Positions 10,986-21,208 of a stretch of 64,000 nucleotides of DNA are shown piece by piece. A program made the translations under genes and the position numbers. Origin of the DNA: Isoetes taiwanensis (lineage: Eukaryota; Streptophyta; Lycopodiopsida; Isoetales; Isoetaceae); the NCBI GenBank assembly GCA_021234155.1, contig JAJEKV010000001.1, positions 29,774,177 to 29,838,176 on the forward strand. The letters run 5' to 3'. The notes under the pieces are model-generated. The model saw only the letters and a program-made list of their open reading frames with translations, made no database searches and was not told the origin of the DNA. Numbering within the stretch: the stretch's first letter is position 1; each line of letters starts with the position of its first letter.

Positions 10986-11519
10986 GTTGCCCTTAAGGCC
11001 ATATCTGCATAGGCGTGATTTAGAAGGTGAGGCGAATTATAGCCTTTCTATATTAATTTTGTAGGCGATTACTTTTTGCGACTTGAACTATTTCATAGAA
11101 ACTCTGGCGAATCTTGCCAACATTATTTTGGTAATTGAAATAAATAAATTAGATGTGAATTCACATACAACTTAAAAGGATTAAAGAAACCTTTTATGTT
11201 TAGCAAAAATTGAATAGTTGTTGATTTTTGGAGTATTCTACTATGGTCCACGAGCTAGCAAACAATTATTTGATCTACAATGGTGATAAGGGGATAATCT
11301 ATGATCTTAAGCACTTAGATCCATAGAACTGGAGGCGAAGCTCTAGATCTGAGCTAAAGAATGCATGGCTAATTTAGGAAAGGCAGGAGGACGAAATGTT
11401 AAAACTTTGGCGAAAGAATATAATTTATTTTCAATAGTAACCTATTCAGCTTTAGCATCTCATTTTCAAAAATATTCAAAATATAGCCATTTGGCTATAA
11501 ATAGCCCCTTAAGGGCAAC
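10986..11519. mobile_element. MITE-like element with 13-bp terminal inverted repeats
   Basis: The segment starts GTTGCCCTTAAGG (10986-10998) and ends with its exact complement CCTTAAGGGCAAC (11507-11519), 534 bp in all, A/T-rich and without coding capacity. The related LTR copy at 39900-39960 lacks this segment, as expected for an insertion. No clean target duplication is visible. The termini also resemble the hairpin tips of LTRs A and B (TGTTGCCC/GGGCAACA), so a derived LTR fragment is an alternative. Confidence 0.6.
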
Positions 11520-12390
11520 CCTGCTTGGGAATGTTTTGATTGATTGTATGCTATTCATATGAATGAAAATCCAACCCTTGACACTAAAACTTTATTCAAT
11601 TTGCACTCGACATTGCAAATGAGGTAAAGTGAGAAGGTAAAAGTGATATTTGAAAAAGTAAAAAATCGAGTCTAGCATATATCAGAAAAATTGCATCACA
11701 CTCTGCATTCTGAACATATCTCAAAGAAAAAATTAGATTAGAGTGTTTAAAGTTTAGAGTCATCTGTTATTTCAACTATCTTAGGCAAGTTTTAGCATTG
11801 CAGTATGTGGTGCACTTTGCATAGGGAATCATCAGAGTAAGTAGGGAGTATTAAAACTCAGAAGAAGTGTCAAAAATCATTTTACAAAAGCCCGTTTGCT
11901 ATTTTTGCAAAATTATAGCATTTTAGTAAAAAAATCAGCCATCTTCATCATTTATGCATTGATTCTTGCCAAACGAGTTGATTTCCCCTGCTTGCAAACA
12001 TGCAAGAGATGTCAAGAGTTGTCAAAAGTTAAAAAAGATCATCAAAATTCAACCTGCAAAAAGCTAGCTTCCTGTTTTGGCTTTGTGACAGTCTTTGTGA
12101 AAAAAATTGAATTTCAAGGCATTTTAGCATATTTCTTTGCCAAAAAACTTGTTGATCCTTGTGTGCAGACTGTCAGAAGTAGAATCAAGTGTCAAAACTT
12201 AAAAAAGATTCATATCTTTTGATCTGCAAAATTTAGCTCACAGCCAGGGTTATTGACCAAGTTTTGACTTGGTCAGGACCACAAATTTGAGAGATCTTTG
12301 CTAGTCTATTGACATCTGACTTTTGGCCCCAGATTCTTTGAGTCTTAAAGCAGCCTTTTGAAATGAAATCATGACAAAATTCGAATCAGC

Positions 12391-13034
12391 CATATATTCA
12401 GCCATGTTAGAGGTAATGTTAGGGAAAATTCTGCCTACTTTAGCCAAAAATCTATTGGAATGATCTTTGAGAATTACAGCAGAAGAAGCTAAACTTAACC
12501 TTTTAGATACTCCTCCATCAAACCATAAAAAAGCAAAACTTTCCCCTTGAGACATGCTCACCTCCATGGACAGCTTTGGCTCTGGTATTTGATCAGGGGC
12601 AGTAAGCTCATACTCACCACAAGGACTTGGTATCAGAAGATCCTCTTCAATGAAGTCTAAGGTTTCAACCTTGTTGTATAGGGCCACCTTTTGTTTTCCA
12701 TTAGATATGTTACATTCTTTCTTTGCCCATATAGGCCTTGCATCTACTGTAGACAACCATTTTCTTCCTAAAAGCAAGTCATAAATATCGGATTTTTCAT
12801 CAATACCTTCAAATGCAACCACCACAAAGTTAGCACCACAATAATGCCTTCTACATCAATTGCCACATTATTTTAGTATTAGAAAAGGATTTTAGCACCA
12901 TATGAGCCTTCTTATCAATTTCTTAAACACATAATCTCATAATGTGATGAGGCATCACAGTAAGTGGTGATCCTCCATCAAGCAGCACTTTGATTAAGAC
13001 TTTTTTACCCATCCTTGCCACACATGTAAAAGCA
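12391..13034 (-). pseudogene. Gypsy protease and archaeal-type RNase H fragment
   Basis: The minus strand encodes a protease segment with VLLDGGSPL (about 12985-12955), the segment LLGRKWLSTVDARPIWAKK, and the start of an archaeal-type RNase H (LWFDGGVSKRLSLASSAVIL). It stops at the catalytic Glu region (NMAEY), where the sequence switches to LTR copy C at about 12390. RT and integrase are missing. On the other side it is cut at 13034 by the insertion of element A. It has the same protease-then-RNase H order as A and B, so it is a third, older member of this group. Confidence 0.75.
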
Positions 13035-14961
13035 TGTTGACCCTAAACCTGGCTTAAAGGTCAACCACAAGGAACCAATTTGAGTTTTCACTCAAATTGG
13101 GGTTAGAACCTCCAGATCACTTAAGGTGATCAGTCTATGCAAGATAATTTCAAAGACAAGTTCAAAAATTTGAAGTTTTATACCTTTCCCATTTCCAGAA
13201 ATTGACACCTTTGCCAAAACAGATGTGGTGTTGATATGCAGATCGATTTTTTGAGTCAATCACTGTAGACTTGGTCAAAAAAGTTGTAGGTAACCAACAG
13301 TAAAGCCTCTGACCAAGTCAGGAACTTAGTTTATGAGTTATTCGAGCTCAAAGTGCAGTCAAAATTTGGTCAATAGAAGTCAAATCTGAAAACAGTGATC
13401 AGAGATTGGAATTTTGGAGTTGCCAAACGAATTTTTGAGAATTTCCAAAGCAAATATACTGTAATGATGATGAGGAATATAGACAAGTGGTCAGATTTCC
13501 ATTTGGATAGGCAAAAGTATTTTTTGTGGCTGGATTTGGCAAAATACAGTCAAGAACAGTCAAAACAGAATGCAAAAATTTCTAACTCGAGTTGTGAGTG
13601 GAATTTTTTGGATTTTTCAAAACATATGGGCTCCAGATGTCTCAAGGATTGATGGCAAATGGGCCAAAGGCAATCAAAAGTACAGGGGAATTTTCTGTAG
13701 TATTTTGAACAGACAAAAATTGTAAAAAATCATAACAGAGATAATTTCTTCAACTAGGCATCAAATTTCATTGATATGGAGGTAAATCAATCATAATAAT
13801 GTTGGGTAATAATACTTCAGTACTTCAAAATCAACTTCAGGTCAATAAATAACTTCAATAGGTAATTTTCAACCAAATCTCTTGGGACTTGATCGGGGAG
13901 TACTCAGAGTCTTCACAAATCCTTCTAGTCATGCTCAAGAATGATCACAGTAAGGTTTGAACGCTTCTGGGCCTTCAAGAAAATTCTTTTGTCGAATCCC
14001 ATGTATATATCTTAGTTTTCAAATGTTTGCTTAATCTTAGCCTTGATTGATGGGTTTATTCGGTTCTTAAAGAGCGGGAAGGTGAAAATAGGTAGGTTCC
14101 GAGGGTCGTGGTGCCAAACCCGTGAGATTCGAGGTGGAAGCAGAAATTTAGGGTTCTTGGCTGTATTTTTTCAGAAATAGCGCGATACGATTCCGTATTT
14201 TTGCCCGTATATCCATGGAATATGCTGTATTCTTTAATTTTGCAAAGCTAAGCCATGGTTTTAAAAGGCCACTTATAGAAAATTGAAGAGATGGATCACT
14301 TTAGCAATGGCAACCCTAATTTTTCTTGGGAATATGCCAAGTCCTTGGGCATAATAATCAGGAATATTCCATAAGGTATACAAGTGGCATGGCATAATGG
14401 TAAGGAATTGCAAAAGGATTTTGGCTAGGAAAATTGCAAAAAGATGTGGCATAAGAAGTGAAAAGATATGGAGGCAATGGTGGGGGGATAACTCATGGGG
14501 AAATATAGGTGTATTAGAAAAAGGGAGAATGGGGCAAAACATAATGAGGTATGCAAGGGTAAACAAAAGAGAATACGGATGTAGGAAAAATGGCTAGGAA
14601 ATTCCAAAAGATAGAGGTAGAATATGAGTAAAAATTGGATAGGGATGGCTAAGGGATGAAATCAAGCATCATGGGGTCTTCCAAACTTTTAACTTCCAAT
14701 CTTCAAAAATTGTCTTCCAAACTTCATAACCCAGAATCTTCTAGAGCATATTCTTGACTAAGCATTTTGACCTTAAATAAAGTACCTCATGTGAGTTTTG
14801 AACCTTGAGCACTTGTTGACTTGAAGAATGAACACCCTTTGACCTCCATATCAATGTTGAATGCCAAGAATCTTCCAAACTTTGACCTAGTATTCCAAGA
14901 TAAGTTGACCTAGTTTTGAATGCATGGATCACAATTAGCATGTTGCCCTTTGGGGGCAACA
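13035..14961 (-). mobile_element. Element A, 3' LTR (left copy)
   Basis: The LTR runs from TGTTGACCCTAAACC to ...GGGGGCAACA and is 1927 bp. Its first ~840 bp are almost identical to 21209-22050, the other LTR. The last 21 bases (14941-14961) form a hairpin, TGTTGCCC...GGGCAACA, which is the transcription-side tip because the element is on the minus strand. After about 13877 the two LTR copies differ completely. Confidence 0.85.
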
Positions 14962-15790
14962 TCTCGCCAAAACAAGAAAAAGGCTGGTCCCCTCAGCCAT
15001 ATAATGTCAAAAATGAATAACTAGAGGGATCTTCAACTTGGTACCAAGGTGTCTATGATAGAATAAGAGTGTGAAATGCAACTGTTGATGAAATGAGTGT
15101 GAATGTGATGATGAAATGATGTGGATGGAATATGGTGAGTGAGAAAAGGCAGAAATGAGTGTGAATATGATAGGATGATGGTGCAATGGAGATGAAGTAA
15201 TTGTGCAATTGCTTGGGATGTCGCCAAAACAAGAAAATGCATGTCTTCTACTTGATCTTCAAAAGGTTGCAACTCTGCTATGATGGTAGAGATGAATTGC
15301 AGAGTGCTCTTCTTCTTTTGGGAATGAAAATAAGAATAAAGAATCTGAATGGAAGGTAGGACTACTTATGGCCGGATGAAAAAAATGGAAGAAGAGTGCA
15401 CTGTCATGGAAACACACAAACCAATTAGTCTCAAATCCTTGCAACTCTGCTATGATGGTAAAGGTGACTTTGCAGAGTGCTGTAAGGTATGAAAAAGAGA
15501 ATAGGAGGATGAATGGATGGTAGGTATATTCTAAGACAGATGAGAAAATGGAAGAAGGATGCTCCTGCATATGACACTTGGTAATCATTAGTATCAATCA
15601 TGTTCTTGAGATCATGTATACTCTTTATCCGGGTCAGATCACCCTAAAACATGAAACCAATTCTATTAGAGTAATGTGCTCAAAGTCAAGCTAATCTAAA
15701 AAGTCAAGCTGATTTAACTACACTAAACCTACTATAAACTTTTAAGCCTTCAATGTAAAAAGAGGGACAAGCAAGCATGCTGGTCCCAAT
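14962..15790 (-). other. Element A, non-coding region between integrase and 3' LTR
   Basis: No ORF is recognised. It contains a ~170-bp duplication: GCAACTCTGCTATGATGGTA occurs at 15268 and 15441, each followed by TTGCAGAGTGCT and GAATGGA(A/T)GGTAGG. The bases after 14961 (CCAAAACAAGAAAAAGGCTGGTCCC) resemble those after B's left LTR, confirming the LTR end. No canonical purine tract precedes the LTR. Confidence 0.6.
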
Positions 15791-17346
15791 ACCTTTTCAG
15801 GTGCAAGATATTGATAGGATTTGGCAGTGGCATTCCTGAAGCAACCTCTTGTAATCAATAAGAATTAGTACCTGCAGGATCCAACACTACAAAGGGCCCT
15901 TCCCAAATATTATCAAATTTGCAAATTTGAATCCTCCTTTGACTTGTTCCATTTGAGAACAAGCTCTCCTTTCTTAAAGGTGCCTTGTATTTTGTGTGCA
16001 GCCTTGAATGCAGCGGATCTTTAGCCTTTTTCAAAGAAGTTTGTATTCTCGGCTTCCATTCTCGTACTCATCCAAATGTAACGGGGGCATCCGGACTTTC
16101 CCTGTAAGGCATGTTCAAAAAAGGTAAGCACAATTTGTGAGCTAATCTCAAGGAAGGTAATTCAAGTTCTCTTGGTAGAACTGCTTCTATGCCATAAACC
16201 AAATTGAAAGGTGTATGATTTGTAGCTGTTTTGATAGTGACTCTATAAGCCCAAAGTGCATCCACTATTTTGATATGCCAATCCCTTTTGTTAATCTCCT
16301 TTGTTTTTTTCGCGAAGATATTTTTCAACACTTTGTTAGTAGATTCAACTTGTCCATTACCCCCCGAGGATAATATGAAGAACTTTTGGTGTGCTTGACC
16401 TTCAAAATGCTCAACAAATTAGCAATGACTTCATTAACAAAGGGGGTACCTCTATCGAGAATGTATCCGGAAAGGAATACCAAACGGAGCAAACAAATTC
16501 GTGTAAAAACCTTGTAGGTTGTGAGGGCATTAGCTTGCCTCAAAGGTATAGCCTCGCCCACTTAGTAAAATAATCAGAGCCACAATAATATGCTGATGTT
16601 GACCTGTAGAAGAAGGATTAATGGGACCAATATAATCTAGTCCCCGTGATTTGAAAGGGTCCGGAGATATGATAGGATTCAAGGCACCGGCAATAAAATT
16701 CTTTTACTAAAAATTTGACATTGATGGCAAGTTTTTATAACCTCATGGCAATCTCTAAAAACGGTAGGCCAATAATATCCGGACACGAGAATCTTTTTTT
16801 TGCGATTGGTATCCCCAAAGAAAATGTCCTCCACGAGATACCTTTATGCATCTCTCTAATAATCAAAGCAGATTCTTCTTCACTTACACACCTCAACAAG
16901 ATTCCATCCCCGTTAACTTTGCATAAGACATTTTCTATCAGCTTGAATTATGCGCACTTGTCCTTAAGTCTTCTTTTTCGACTTGGAGTGAGGTTTGGAG
17001 AGGTGATTCCATGTTGTAAAAATCTCTAATAGGTTCTTTGCCATCCTCCTTGGGCTTGACTTCCCCCGAAGTTACTTCTAAGTGTGTGCTCTTTGCAAGT
17101 GAAGTGTCGATGAGTATTCAATTCATCCTCATGATCAAAAAATATATAAGGCAAGTAGAGGCTAGGATTTCGTGTCAAGTGCAACTCTTTTACAGAAATA
17201 TCATAACTTTGCAACTTACAAGCCCATCTCTGGATCTTTGGTTTATTAGTTGCCTTACCAAATAGCAAACCCATTGGATTTTGCTTCATATGAACTTGAA
17301 CCTGGCTCTTTAGAAGCAAATGCCCTTGCCTATTGATAAGAAACAT
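15790..17346 (-). pseudogene. Element A, end of gypsy RNase H and integrase (frameshifted)
   Basis: Read on the minus strand after the stop at 17310, frame changes lead through the RNase H tail (MKQNPMGLLFGKATNKPKIQ, then WACKLQSYDISVKELH) to integrase. The core segment at about 16480-16370 reads DRGTPFVNEVIANLL and HTKSSSYYPRG, the region around the second catalytic Asp. Then 16280-16160 gives DALWAYRVTIKTATNHTPFN and LVYGIEAVLPREL, typical of gypsy integrase ends. The C-terminal barrel remains near 15980-15850 (FKKGELVLKW-like). At least three frame changes break it, so this copy cannot make integrase. Confidence 0.8.
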
Positions 17347-20300
17347 GAGAGAGCAAACACTTTTTCCATTCTAGTGTATCTTTCTTCAAGAGCAGACCAT
17401 TGTTTGCTTGCAAAGACTATAGTATGCTTGTCCTGCAAAATGGCTAAACCTATGGCCTTTTTGGTAACAGTGATATAAACTTCAAATGGCATGCTCAGAT
17501 CTGGTTTTTTCAAAAGAGTAGCTTCACATATAGATGAAATGAGAAAGTCAAAAGCCTCTTGGCATTCTGAAGTCCATGTAATAGGTATGTGCTTGCTTTC
17601 AGATTTGGAAAATTTACCTACCCTGGTCAACTTAGAGATGGGACTCAGAATATGAGCAAAATTTGGGATGTACATTCTAAGAAAACTCGTCATACCAATA
17701 AAACTTTTAACCTGCTTCAAGTTCTTGGGAGGTGCTAACTTCTTGAGAGCTTCAATCTTATCTTGAGTAACCTGAATACCTTGGCTGGATACTTCGTGTC
17801 CTAATAGCTGCCCTTTAGATGCAAAAAAGATACATTTTTTTGGATTTAGATTGACTCCTGAAGTCCTGCATAAAGAGCAAAGTTTTGCAAGTAATTCCAC
17901 ATGGTTAGTAGAATGAGAGCCCAAACAAAGATCATCTAAATACACCCTAAACTCTTCAGCAGACATGGTCTTGAAAATAACATCCACTGCTCTTTGAAAA
18001 GTGGCTGGGGCATTCATTAGGCCAAATGGCATTCTCTTCATGGCATATGTGCCCCAATCAGTGATAAATGAAGTCTTTGGCTGATCTTCCTCGATGCTGA
18101 TCTGATTAAACCCTGAAAAACCATCCAAAAATGAGTACATGTCTTTCCCTGCAACAGCATATAAAATTTCCTTTAAAAAGGGTAAAGGATAACAATCTTT
18201 TATGGTGGCTTTATTCAAGTCTCGATAATCTATACAAATTCTCAAAGCACCATTCTTTTTTTCCACTGGAACAATGCATGACACCCACTCATGATTAATA
18301 ATTTCCACAATAACACCTGCATCCAACATTTTATGCAACTCTTCCTTAATTAGATCTAAAAGTGAGGCATTGATCCTCCTTAACTTCTGGAAAACAGGCT
18401 TACAACCTTCTTTAATTTTAATTTCAAACTGACATACCTCTTCCTTAATACCAATGAGCTCAGAATAATCCCAAGCAAACACATCATTTCTCTCTTCAAA
18501 GAATTTGGTAATTTCTTCCTTGTTTTGTGTGTCAAAGAGATCTCCCACAAACAGAGTTCTTTGCTGGCCATTTTTATTAATTATAACCTCATTGGTTGCC
18601 TTTTCTTGTGATGCATTTACAACTAGTATAGGACATAATTCCTTAGCCTCATCTTCATCAAGATCTTCTTCTGGGATAGCTCCCTCAGATAAATAAGTCA
18701 TTAAAGTATCTCTGCACAAAGCATCAGCTTCCCAATTCTGTTCCCTTGGGATATGAGTAATTTCCCAAGAAGTAAAGTAAGCAAGCATTCCCATTACCTG
18801 ATTTCTCAAGGATTCCATGTCAGCATTCTTGGCCTGATACTCACCATTAACCTGTCTGCACACTAACTGAGAATCTCCATAGATGTGTATGATTGAAATA
18901 TCCATAGCCTTGGCTTCTTGAAGACCTGCAATCAAAGCCTTGTACTCTGCTACATTAGAAGTGATTTGGAGAAAAATCCTTCCTACCTTAGCCAAGAGTT
19001 TACTGGAGGTATCCTTCAGTATGGCTGCAGATGAAGCTACACTTAATTTCTTTGAAATCCCTCCATCAAACCACAAACATCCTTCTTTCCCATTCTCAGA
19101 AGGTAGTGCACACTCTCTAATCAAAGGAATCAGATCTGTTTTCTTTGTGCTAGGGGTTGCTAAACTATAAGATCCTAGGGGCTCTTCTATAAGCATTTCT
19201 TTAACAAAATGTACCTCTTCCCTAAAGCTATAAGAACCATCCTGGCTGTAAATTGTGGCTACTTGAGTGCCATTTGAAATGGTGCATCTCCCTTCAGACC
19301 AGATTGGTCTAGCATCAACTGTAGCCATCCACCTTCTCCCTAGCAGGAGATCATATATATCTACATCTTCTCCTAAATCTTCAAAGGCAACAACAACAAA
19401 ATTGGCAGCTACAACAATGCCTTCAGTATTAACAGAAACTTTAGTCACAATTCCAACTGGTGCTATTTTAGCATTAGAAAAGGATTTTAACAAAACATAT
19501 GACCTTTTATCTATCTCAAGCCCACATTTTTTCATGACATGATAAGGCATGATATTTAGAGGTGAGCCTCCATCCAGCAACACATTGGAAAAAGAATAAC
19601 CTCCTAGGGTAGCTGAACACATAAATGCACCTGGGTCTTCTTCATTTTGAGCCAAAATAAGATTAGTAGCATTTGCAACACCTACACAAGCCACTGCCTC
19701 ACTAAAAGTAGTTTGTTGTAATAACTTTTTCCTATATCCAGGGGCAATTTTTAATAAGGTAAATAAATCCACACTTACTTTGGAATTTTTCAGTAAAACA
19801 TCCAACTCATCCAGATCTTGATCTTTCTTACCATACTTTTGTTGAGGAGGTGGAGCTATTTCTTGGGGAGGAGCTTCCATGACAGGGGGTAGTGGCAATG
19901 TTGATTTCCTGGAATGCTCTGGAACAAATTTGTTAGGCTCAGCAGGTCTATAGGTATCTCCCATACTCCTGGTTTGTACCACCATTACTTCCTCAGTCTT
20001 TGGCATTTCTGTAGCCTGCACAAACCTTATAGAACTAGTAGATTCAGCAAATCTTACATGTGGAGTTGCCTCAGGTTTCTTTTCCCTCTCTTGCTTGGCA
20101 AAATATTCTTTGACAGAGCACCTAAGGTCAGTATGACCAATCTCCTTGCAAAAATCACAAACTGGACATTCCCTGCCAAAATGACCTTTCTTTTTACATT
20201 TAGGACATATTTGCCAATAATAAATATCAGCTGGATGTGAAGTTCTGTTACAATGAATACACTCAGGGTAAGTTCTACCTGTTCTGCTTGCTTTGAGCTC

Positions 20301-20852
20301 CACAAGTTGCTTAGTTACTTCTACTAAAGCTTCAGTTACCTTTGTCAAGTCAGCTTTGACCTCTGAGATTTGAGAATCAGCCTCTTCCTCTTTGGTTTTT
20401 TTCTTTTCTTTATGCACAGCATAGATAGGAACAGAATGGTGGGGTTCATAAGGGCCATCAGTGGCATCAGGGTAAAAGGGGTCATGCTGAAAGTTATGAT
20501 GTTTTTCTGGTAGGATAGAGAGCATCTTGGTCAACTCAGTAGTTTTAGCAAAAACTTTGTAGATGGAATCAAAACCTTCTGCAGCTTGTATCTTGATAAG
20601 CTTTCTATGAATTTCTGGTCTAGAAGATAGGCCTTTGATAAAAGAGGACACCAAGAAGAGCGTGGGGACAGTAACTTGGCATTTCTGACATCTACTCATG
20701 AAGGTGCTGAATCTTTCCTTATACTGACTAACACTTTCACCTGCATAAATGGAGAAATTTTGCAATTCATTAACAAGATCTTTAGGAGCAGCAAGCTTTC
20801 CAAACCTGTCTAGAAACTTGGTAACAAGATCATCCCAAGAAGTGGTTCCCAT
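17310..20852 (-). CDS. Element A gag-protease-RNaseH-RT polyprotein
   Basis: A 1180-codon open frame. In order: the gag end with WDDLVTKFLDRFG at the start; CCHC knuckles at about residues 216-246 (CPKCKKKGHFGREC and CDFCKEIGHTDLRC); protease at about 410-440 with LLDGGSPLNIMPYH (Asp-Gly-Gly in place of Asp-Thr/Ser-Gly); archaeal-type RNase H at about 590-710 with FDGGISKK, NVAEYKALIAGL, IYGDSQLVCRQVNGEY and HIPREQNWEADAL, keeping the four acidic residues; RT at about 820-1060 with CIDYRDLNKATIKD, YSFLDGFSGFNQI, MPFGLMNAPATFQRA and the catalytic YLDD; then a gypsy RNase H (about 1110-1180) whose expected first Asp reads Thr (YITVTKKAIG). The RNase H before RT is the unusual feature. The frame closes at 17310 by a frameshift relative to the family. 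Upstream, one TAG (about 20893) and a frameshift (about 21000) separate it from the gag start. Confidence 0.92.
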   Translation of the reverse strand: MGTTSWDDLVTKFLDRFGKLAAPKDLVNELQNFSIYAGESVSQYKERFSTFMSRCQKCQVTVPTLFLVSSFIKGLSSRPEIHRKLIKIQAAEGFDSIYKVFAKTTELTKMLSILPEKHHNFQHDPFYPDATDGPYEPHHSVPIYAVHKEKKKTKEEEADSQISEVKADLTKVTEALVEVTKQLVELKASRTGRTYPECIHCNRTSHPADIYYWQICPKCKKKGHFGRECPVCDFCKEIGHTDLRCSVKEYFAKQEREKKPEATPHVRFAESTSSIRFVQATEMPKTEEVMVVQTRSMGDTYRPAEPNKFVPEHSRKSTLPLPPVMEAPPQEIAPPPQQKYGKKDQDLDELDVLLKNSKVSVDLFTLLKIAPGYRKKLLQQTTFSEAVACVGVANATNLILAQNEEDPGAFMCSATLGGYSFSNVLLDGGSPLNIMPYHVMKKCGLEIDKRSYVLLKSFSNAKIAPVGIVTKVSVNTEGIVVAANFVVVAFEDLGEDVDIYDLLLGRRWMATVDARPIWSEGRCTISNGTQVATIYSQDGSYSFREEVHFVKEMLIEEPLGSYSLATPSTKKTDLIPLIRECALPSENGKEGCLWFDGGISKKLSVASSAAILKDTSSKLLAKVGRIFLQITSNVAEYKALIAGLQEAKAMDISIIHIYGDSQLVCRQVNGEYQAKNADMESLRNQVMGMLAYFTSWEITHIPREQNWEADALCRDTLMTYLSEGAIPEEDLDEDEAKELCPILVVNASQEKATNEVIINKNGQQRTLFVGDLFDTQNKEEITKFFEERNDVFAWDYSELIGIKEEVCQFEIKIKEGCKPVFQKLRRINASLLDLIKEELHKMLDAGVIVEIINHEWVSCIVPVEKKNGALRICIDYRDLNKATIKDCYPLPFLKEILYAVAGKDMYSFLDGFSGFNQISIEEDQPKTSFITDWGTYAMKRMPFGLMNAPATFQRAVDVIFKTMSAEEFRVYLDDLCLGSHSTNHVELLAKLCSLCRTSGVNLNPKKCIFFASKGQLLGHEVSSQGIQVTQDKIEALKKLAPPKNLKQVKSFIGMTSFLRMYIPNFAHILSPISKLTRVGKFSKSESKHIPITWTSECQEAFDFLISSICEATLLKKPDLSMPFEVYITVTKKAIGLAILQDKHTIVFASKQWSALEERYTRMEKVFALSCFLSIGKGICF

Positions 20853-21165
20853 AAGTTTCTCATAAGTCAGCCAAGCACCAGCTTCACTCTCCTACTTTTC
20901 AAATTGTGAGAACTTGCACCCTTTCTTAAAGCCATAATCCCTATAGTAATCTTCAAAAATTCTGAGAAAAGTATTAGCACTCATATTGGAATCAAAAAGT
21001 AGGCAATGGAGTGGGCACATTCAATTCAAGCTGGTAAGGTAAACCTTGAAGTAATCCAGTTGAAAAACTTGGGGGAAGAGATCTATCTCTGCAGGGTTCT
21101 GAAGTGTCATGTTCTTCCATTGATATTGGTTCTTGCTCTGCTGGAAATTTCTGTTTTGGGGCCAT
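20853..21165 (-). pseudogene. Element A gag N-terminus (broken)
   Basis: The gag start is the ATG at 21165, reading MAPKQKFPAEQEPISMEE. It matches element B's MAPRRSKQQEAPEPLE at the same distance from the primer-binding site. A frameshift near 21000 and an in-frame TAG near 20893 interrupt it. The piece between reads FEDYYRDYGFKKG, parallel to FDEYYRDYGCKRV in B. Confidence 0.75.
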
Positions 21166-21185
21166 GAGTTCTCAAAATCCAGGTA

Positions 21186-21205
21186 GAATCTCGGTAGGAC
21201 CTCCA
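21186..21205 (-). other. Element A primer-binding site (probably tRNA-Gln)
   Basis: Minus strand TGGAGGTCCTACCGAGATTC lies 3 bases inside the 5' LTR end. Its complement, ...GGTAGGACCTCCA, matches the acceptor end I recall for plant tRNA-Gln, including the CCA tail. Element B has the same site. Confidence 0.7.
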
Positions 21206-21208
21206 AAA

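Larger units (their letters stand above)
9411..12390 (-). mobile_element. Gypsy LTR-like sequence 'C', inverted copy
   Basis: This stretch is the reverse complement (with divergence) of 38958-41560. Examples are the pair 12230-12300 with 39100-39190 (GACCAAGTCAAAACTTGG and neighbours), 11540-11600 with 39830-39900, 10370-10440 with 40380-40450 (CACACCCGGGCGTGTGGGGC), and 9540-9720 with 41080-41290. The tip at 9411-9495, read on the minus strand, begins TGTTCCTGGCAAACC and continues TTTAGAACCTCCAG, like the starts of LTRs A and B. No coding sequence is present. It carries a 620-bp insertion (10899-11520) absent from the other copy. Confidence 0.7.

Noticed and set aside
12301-12390. RNase H C-terminal end in the fragment
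   Set aside because: After NMAEY the sequence matches LTR copy C, not RNase H, so these codons are read-through of non-coding LTR.
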